DNA of 64,000 nt from Scolanthus callimorphus (Eukaryota > Cnidaria > Anthozoa > Actiniaria > Edwardsiidae): assembly GCA_033964015.1 (NCBI GenBank), contig CM066914.1, positions 23,922,234-23,986,233 on the forward strand, given 5' to 3'. Of this stretch, positions 52,101-61,100 are shown piece after piece. Under the pieces are notes generated by a model. That model did not search any database. It was given only the letters and a program-made list of their open reading frames with translations, and was not told the origin of the DNA. Made by a program: the position numbers and the translations under genes. Numbering within the stretch: position 1 is the stretch's first letter; each line of letters opens with the position of its first letter.

Positions 52101-55100
52101 CCGAGACGAAGTCGAGGGAAACATCGGGATTCGAAGGAAAACAAAACTCGCTGTTTCCCGAGGGTGCAGTCATTAAGTGTTTTATTATATAGCAAAAAGA
52201 AAATACGGTAAACATATGTAAAAATAGTCCGCCGAAATTTCTCGCTCTAGCGATGTCGCCCGCGCGGGCAACAATTTTTTAATTGTAGCCCGCGCGGGCT
52301 ACATTGAATTTGTAGCCCGCCACGTGACCATGATAGAACCAATCAGAGCGCGCGCTTTGATCGAATAAACACGAGCTATATAATAATGTAATATAGTCAA
52401 GGAAGAGATATTGATTAATGATATAACTTAAAGAGTCTGTGTCAGCCACTCCATTGTTATTGTTTTCGTTTAATATTAGCAGACGAATTACGTGTAGAAA
52501 TTTCTTAAGACATCTAAAAACAAAGTTTCAGATTTAATTTACCAAATTCAATCGAGAACATTGCTCTATATTCTCTAAATCAGTCGATGGAGATGGATGC
52601 TTTCTCCGACGTGGTATGTTGCTATGCTGTGAAAATGGCGGCTGACACAGGCTCTTTAAGGTTACTGAGAACCTTCGCGCACGCCTCGGGAAAAAAATCA
52701 TACTCGTCCTCAGTTTAACCAAAACATGTCAACTTTTATATCGTTGGAAAGCTTATAGAATGGACTAGCGAGTTATGGCAAAAAGAAGTAACTTTTTAAT
52801 AAATATAATAAATATAAGGTTTTATAAAAAATCTGAGTGTGATATTTTCAAGAGCTATCGCTGCAGAACTGCTTGCGCTTGACTCCCAAGAAACACATTG
52901 TTTTAATCCTTAAAGGTGTTTCTCAAAAACCGTGTCTGCGTTTTTTAAAATTTTGTTTAGTTCAAAAGTTATGCATTTTTTAATTTTTAGAGCGTGAAAA
53001 TTCTATAAAATTTGACCTTGGAAATTTAAAAGTTGGTGGAAACTGAGTGCGAACGCCCATTGTTGTCCAGAATACTAATAACCGTTTATTTATTTTCTAG
53101 TTCCCAGTTCTCCCCCTGCAAATTTCCGCCTGCTGAATCACACATCCACCACTATCACGGTTGCCTGGAATGGGCTCCCTATAGTCAGGATACGTGGTAT
53201 TCTGTTAGGTTACCGAGTTGATTACCGCCTTGTGAATGACTCTACAACACATTCAACACAAACAGGTCCTGGTGACCTACAGGCCGTGTTAACTGGATTA
53301 CAGAAGCACCGTCCATATGTTATTACCGTGCGAGGGTTCACTAGGATTGGCGATGGACCTGCTAGTCCTGCACTCACGGTTATAACACAGCAAGATGGTG
53401 AGATGTGTATTTTCATACATCAATTAGCATTGCGATTTATTCATAGAGCAGATTTCGTATGACTGTGAAAAATGCCGTGAGACGGCGCAGTACTGTCGTG
53501 GTGGCGGTTCGGAACCTGGCCTGCTGTCGATACGGAATGAAATCGCGTAGTCGCGGTACGGTCGCGGCGCGGCACAACTCTTTCGCGGCACTTTTCACAG
53601 TCATACAAAATCTGCTCTATGCATTTCTTGTAACACTTGTGTCTGGTCCTTTGTTGTTTAGTTCCCAGTGTTCCCCCACCAAATGTGCGTGCGGTCAGCA
53701 AAAGCTCGACCAGTATTGCTGTGTACTGGGACCCAGTCCCCTCATCTCAGGTTCACGGCATCTTGCTTGGTTACCACGTGACGTACAGCAGGAGAGGGAG
53801 TGGTGCCCAGTTTACCAATCAGACAGGAGCTCACACACTCGATATATTACTGACTGGTCTACAGGCCTACTACATCTATGATATCTATGTTGACGCCTTC
53901 ACTGTCAAAGGACACGGACCACGCAGTAATTTGGTCTCCGTCAGAACAGATGAGGATGGTATGACTTTGTGATCGCTGTAATATCTCTTTAAAGCCCTTT
54001 TCCGCTTTTCGTTCCCTTTGAATATGAAGCAACTAAACTCGAGAACTGCTTAACTGGTTTCCCTTTTCTTTCCAATATTCAGTTCCCTTCTCAGCTCCTA
54101 CTGCAGTCAACATAGTGAACCAGACTTCTACAAGTTTACAAGTCTCTTGGTCCGCGCTTCCAACAGACCAGGTCCGTGGTGTGTTGCTAGGTTACCGTAT
54201 CCAGTTCTCTCCCGTCAACTCCTCCACCCCTCACGTTACCATCACTACAAGCCCTGCTACACTAAATTATACCTTACGTGGATTGGCCAAGTTCACGGCT
54301 TATCTAGTACAAGTGGCGGCGTTTACAAGCAAAGGAGCTGGTCCACGTCGCAGTGTGATTAAATACACCAGCGAAGATGGTATGTAGGCTTTTTCCTCTG
54401 ATTTTTGGCTTTGTTAAGAAAGAATGTATCACACATGACATCGACCGCCGAGCACTATGCCTAAGGATATTGTTTAATAATGGTCGTTGTTTGTTGTAAA
54501 TATACAAAACGTACAAAATGTAACTTGTAGCACTGTAGCTAAAGGACAGACAATCTTTGCTCTCTTGTACCTAGTGGAAGCACGGTTGGTTCAGTGTTAC
54601 GGCGCTGAGTCCGAGTTCGACACCTCGGCGGGACATGGAAATGTTCTTTTTGTTCGGGTCTCGGACGAAACTGGTTCATATTGTGGCTTGAACTTTGTCC
54701 TACTGTGTTTCGTGTCTTTCCTGCGAGACAATAAACCGAGGTACCATCTCGTCTTCACTGCCTACCTAGTTCCAGGTTGGACGTTAAAGAACCACGTAGA
54801 GGACGTAATAAATCCTCTGGCAGTGACCACCCTCAGTGTTCGTAGTGCTTATGACCGGCTGCCAGTGGCGCCGTGGAGACACAGCGTAATTCAACTTACG
54901 AGCTGCAAGTCTGGGGAGTCGGTCACCGACATTTACATTTACAATTGTTGTCAAACAAGGGCATTTATTTTTTTTAGTTCCTAGTGCACCTCCACCAAAC
55001 CTGAGCGTCCTAAACCAAACATCCAGTAGTGTTGTCCTCAGATGGGAGACGATCCCTGTGGATAAGATACATGGCGTGTTGCTAGGATACAGAGTGACGT

Positions 55101-58100
55101 ATGGTCTTGTCAATCGCTCGTCAGTACAAACTAGTGAAACTGGTACGAACTGGATGCAAGTGACCATAACCGGTTTACAGAAGCACTCGACGTACTGGTT
55201 TACCGTGAGTGGGTTTACTAGTGTAGGGGTTGGACCTACAAGCACTCGTCTTATAGCAAGCACAAGTCAGGACGGTGAGTGAAGGGATGTGATGGTAGAT
55301 TTGTGTTGAATTTAATCGTACAGCTCAGTTTTAATTGTTAGCCATAGTCGGCGTTAGAAAACCTGAACAAACCTGTCGGGGCGAAAATCATAATATATTC
55401 AACGGGATATTGGGAAAATTTGGCTTCTATTTCCAAAATCCAAAGCAGATATGGCGGCTATGACGATTTTGTGTTCTTCAAACGCATTGTCTGCAATATG
55501 ACGTCATTTCACGGTTTCGTTGATCACTTTAGGCCAATCAACATCGAGGTAGTGGATGGATCCATACTATCTTTTGCATGCAAAACCTTTGTACCCATAG
55601 TATGTAGGCTTATACCCCTTCGTCACACCTCAATCCATTCCTAGAACAGTTGCAACGTGTGCCTAAGTTAAGCTCATTACCATTTATTCTATAGTTCCCA
55701 GTGCTCCTCCGCTCAATGTGCGTGCAGTCAACAAAAGCTCGACCAGTATTGCTGTATACTGGGACCAAGTCCCCTCATCTCAGGTGCACGGCATCTTGCT
55801 TGGCTACCGCGTGACGTACAGCAGGAGAGGGAGTGGTACCCAGTTTACCAATCAGACAGGAGCTCACACACTCGATATATTACTGACTGGTCTCCAGGCC
55901 TACTCTATCTATGATATCTATGTTGACGCTTTCACTGTCAAAGGACACGGACCACGCAGTAGTTTGGTCTCCGTCAGGACAGATGACGATGGTATGACAA
56001 TTTCACAATAATAAGGAGGGAAGAAATATAGCGTTCAACGATATTAAGGGATTTTTGATTTTTCAACGTTATTGTTTGCGTATCATCCAACGGATTCCGG
56101 CATGTTATTATGAAATACAATTCGTTAATGGTTTCAACGATTGCATAGCTGATATGTAATGTTTTAGACCCCGTCCACACTACACCGTTTTCAAACGAAA
56201 ACGGATACTTTTTGCTCCGAATACGGCTATCGTCCACACTATAACGCCGAAAACGGCAAAACAATACGAACGATAAGTGTGGACGCAAATCTTTTTGAAA
56301 ACGGAGCAAGAAGTATCCTATTTCGTTTGAAAACGGTGTAGTGTGGACGAGGTCTTAGTAAAATCCAGTGTAGCAGATAAAACATGTGCTAGCAACGTAG
56401 GCCGTTATATATAATAGTTACGTAATCTTTACTCTGTAGTCACTTGTTTACCTACTGCGTATTCCACAGTATTCATTTAAAATTACCATGGAATGCCATG
56501 AAAAATATTTTGCGAAATTCGATTTACAGATTCACTGTGTGTGTACACCTCGAGTATATGCATATTTCCAGGCAATTTCCACTACTGGTAAAAGCCATGT
56601 TACGCAAGGCAATTTGTCTTGCAGCTCGCAAGGCATTTTGTTGCGTTGCCGGTTGCAGCAAAAATTGCGCGTGGACATACCCTGCAACGCAACAAATATA
56701 ATTGGATTTGTTTCAACGTTGTGAGACAGACTGCCGCGTGTGATATGATTCTGCAACCTGCAACGTAATGGTTTTCCGAAATGAGCCAATCAGGACACTT
56801 CTTGTTCTCGTGTTTTCAAACTATTGTTATTTTACAGTGGCTGCGTTGCAAGTTGCAAATTTTTGTTGTTATTTCTATATGACAGTGCCTACGGGTTCTC
56901 CACCAAATCTCCACCAGATCAACATCACCTCGACGAGTATCATTGTTCAGTGGGATGCAGTGCCTTACTCGCTCGTACATGGTGTACTTATGGGTTACCA
57001 AGTGACTTATGCGGATCTGAGTGGGTCTCAAAACCAGACACAACGTACTGGACCAACTCAACGGCGCATTAATTTATCGGGATTGAAGCCATACACTTCC
57101 TACACGTTAACAGTGTCGGCCTTTACACGGAAAGGATCCGGACCGCGTAGTCGAGCATTGGTACTGCGGACGGATGAAGACGGTATAGTGAATGGGGTTT
57201 CTGCTTTCGATAGTATGCAATATGGCAGTCTTGAATTATTCACACCCGTGACTGTGAGTTACACTGTTACAGAATGACATTTAAGAGAGGTACTATGTTT
57301 AGAACATGAGCTCAAGGTCAGCTCATATTTAAAACAAACTAGACCATGGTGATTGATATCCACAGCTTCGAGCGCTTAGGTTTACGGGTCACAAACTTGG
57401 GTTATAAGAAAGGGAGTGGGACGGGCTTTGAGGAAGCTTCGGCGCTGATTCAAAGCGAGCTCTTTAATGAATACTGGAAAAAAATTATTTTCATTCAGCT
57501 TTTCTAAACCCCCATTCACTACATTAACAACGTCAATATTAATATTAATATTAATAATATGTAATTGTTCATTTAGCTCCCAGTGCCGCCCCAACAATCG
57601 TACAAGCCAGCAATGCCAGTTCCACGAGCATTCTGGTTTCGTGGAAACCAATTTCTCAGAATCAGATCAATGGTGTTCTACTTGGATACAAAGTTACTCT
57701 ATCCCGTGCGAATGGAACAGCTCTGTACACGAATGTTACCAGACCAAACACTTTACAGCTGACTTTCCAACGTCTTCACAAGTACACTTCATATGTAATT
57801 AGCATTCTAGCGTTTACCAGACGAGGGGAAGGCCCATTTAGTCGTGTTATGGCCTCGACAGATCAGGACGGTAAGTTGCTGAACATATCGAGTTGTTAGT
57901 GTGGCTCACGTTCCCGTTTTCATTAAAGATGATGCTTCCCTTCGCAATTTTTTAGCACTTCATGGGCATCAAGTACAACATGTTAATTTGTGGTTATTTT
58001 CAGCCCCTTCCTTGCCCCCTGCCAATATTCAAGCTGCTAATAAGAGCTCGACGAGCATCATGGTCACGTGGAAAGCAATCCCCTTAGTTGAGATCAACGG

Positions 58101-61100
58101 GATTCTGCTAGGTTATCGTGTCACCTATAATACCTCCGACAGCAGGTCCAGGTTGTCGCAGCGGCAGATGTCAGACAGGTCCTGCTCTCTGGTCTATCCG
58201 TGTTTACGGCTTACAGTATCCGGGTGGCTGGATTCACCAGCAAAGGCCTGGGGCCAGCAAGTCAAGATATGATCGCCTCTACTGATGAAGGAGGTAGGAC
58301 GGCTGGTATTTGGGGTGGGTTACTCTTCTGATGAAGGAGGTAGGACTGCTGGCATTTGGGGTGAGTTACTCTTCTGATGAGGGAGTTAGGACTGCTGGTA
58401 TTTGGGGTGGGTTACTCTTCGGATGAAGGAGGTAGGAGTGCTGGCATTTGGGGTGAGTTACTCTTCTGATGAAGGAGTTAGGAGTGCTGGTGTTTGGGAT
58501 GGGTTACTCTTCTGATGAGGGAGTTGGGAGTGCTGGTGTCTGGGGTGGGTTACTCTTCTGATGAGGGAGTTAGGAGTACTGGTGTTTGGGGTGGGTTACC
58601 CTTCTGATGAGGGAGTTGGGAGTGCTGGTATTTGGGGTGGGTTACTCTTCGATGAGGGACGTAGGACTGCTGGTATTTGGGGTGGGTTACTCTTCTGATG
58701 AAAGAGTTAGGAGTGCTGGTGTTTGGGATGGGTTACTCTTCTGATGAGGGAGTTGGGAGTGCTGGTGTCTGGGGTGGGTTACTCTTCTGATGAGGGAGTT
58801 AGGAGTACTGGTGTTTGGGGTGGGTTACCCTTCTGATGAGGGAGTTGGGAGTGCTGGTATTTGGGGTGGGTTACTCTTCGATGAGGGACGTAGGACTGCT
58901 GGTATTTGGGGTGGGTTACTCTTCTGATGAAGGAGGTGGGACTGCTGGTGTTTGGGGTCGGTTACTCTTCTGATGAAGGAGTTTGGAGTGCTGGTATTTG
59001 GGGTGCGTTCCTCTTCTGATGAGGGAGTTAGGAGTGCTGGTGATGAGTAGAACAATTTAGGCTGGATTACATGATTATATAGAAGTACACTTGTGATCTT
59101 TAGATCATGTTTGATGAGGTGACGTTTATTGCTAGCACTCAGGCGTTGTTTGGTAGAGGCTTTGGTGACAGCCATTTGAAGGGTTCTTGCTCGTTCGCTG
59201 ATTTTAAACGTTGGAGCGTGAGCAGAAACTTCCTTCCCTCAGTGACTCTGCGTCAGTGGCTGTCACCAGAGCCTTTCCCGAGAGGAGACGTGCCGGGGGG
59301 TACGAAAATGGGTTTCAACTCTCTATCGCGCATGCGCATTTGCTACCCAGCGACCAATCTCCACGTGATCCAGCCTGTAAAAAAAACAAGGAAAAGAGGC
59401 TTCTTCTTGCAAGAAATTCTGGCTTAAATTTATGCTACGTCCTCTCAAGTTCGATTCGGGTGATGCAAAATTTTGGAAGAAGCAAACTTTTATTTGATTA
59501 TAACTATTGCATTTGTATATTTATTAGTGATTGGATTGCATATCATGACTTTATGCAAACCTGACCCTTTTTATTTCTATCGTATAGTGCCTATATCCGC
59601 GCCAACGAACATTCATGGGAGTAATCTCAGCACTACAAGTATCATTGTTCAGTGGTCTGCACTACCACTCAGCAAAGTCCAAGGGATTCTACTAGGGTAC
59701 ACGATCGTGTATACCAAACTCAATGGCACATCGAATGTCACGAAGACGGTCGTCCCCAGCGTGCGCTCAATAACACTACACTCTCTACAAGTCTACACGG
59801 TTTACTCCATCAAAGTAGCTGCGTTCACGAGAAAAGGCTCAGGACCTTTGTCTTCATCTGTTTATATCTACACTGATGAAAGTGGTAGGTATCTTGCCTT
59901 CTGAATCGTCAGTCTGAGATAGGGCGTGATGTTACAGTTAAACTTCAAATTATTGAATGACACGCTGCGATTTGTTGGGCCGTTAACTTGTAAGCTTCAT
60001 TCGGTGTTGGCCCGAAGTACAGTATTAGACGTTTCTAAAAATATGCAAATTATTTTATTCCAATATATTTTTTTCTTCTAATAGTTAATCGACTTCCCAA
60101 AGGATTCCGTCTTTATTTACATACTTCACGATTTCCTCTTTCTAGTACCTATTGCCGCACCACAACAAGTCCAAGCCACAAATCAGAGCTCCACGAGCAT
60201 ACGAGTTCATTGGAACCCACTTCGCCCGAGCCAAGTGCAGGGTGTGTTGCTAGGTTACCATGTGACGTATAAAAGTGTGAATGACTCCCTGTCCCGTGTG
60301 CAGACGTGTATGACCCATGATGTATTACTGACTGGCCTGGATATCTACGCCCGGTATAGTATTAAGGTGACGGCATTTACAAGGAAAGGTGATGGGCCGG
60401 CGAGTCAACCAGTATATGCAAGTACTGACGAAGGAGGTAAGAACAAATTAGTTATCAATTAAGGTTCGTTCTTTACTTCTCAAACTCATTAATACATTAT
60501 GAAGCTTAAACAAAGAAAATCATAAGCATGAAGTAGGTTTGGATACGTGATCTTAATTTGCATCGTACGGCTCCTGGAAAACCTGGAAAGTATTGATTTT
60601 TATTGAAACGAATTTCATCATTCGCAAAATCAAGGAATATCGGGATTTCAAAACACCGAGACGTCGGCATTGCCTTGTTTTCCAACCCACTTCTCAGTGC
60701 ATGGAAATCCTGATGACACACTCTGTCTCGTGTTTGATATATTACTTCAAGGAGCTGAACGACGCAGAATGTTTTGCATGTAATTCTCCGTTTTCCAAAT
60801 CCCTTTTAGATGCTCCGATCGTACTAAATGCTGTATATGCCGCATTTTCACATGGTCTTGAACGTAGCCGACGATCAAGAAGGGAGCGCACAGAAAATTA
60901 TTGGTGTGCTTATAAACTAGTGATAACAATAGCGAAACCAGTTATATATAATTCATACAGTAGTAGATCAGTCCCAAAAAATGCCTGATTGCATTACCAC
61001 TGTATGCATTGCTACGCGACCTCAAAATTCAATGTTGCGATGGGCGATTGGCGATTTTTAGCCGTCAATCAAACCAAAACGCTGGATTCGGCTGCTTTAC

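Noticed and set aside
54570..54650. Functional tRNA gene
   Set aside because: A and B box words are present but no acceptor stem or anticodon arm could be formed; it is better read as a SINE head.
54487..54984. 165-residue open frame
   Set aside because: It lies over the SINE-like element and runs into the exon acceptor in the wrong frame for the L exon.
60593..60988. 131-residue open frame in the intron between tail 5 and tail 6
   Set aside because: No recognisable domain, no matching splice phase and flanking text typical of intron.
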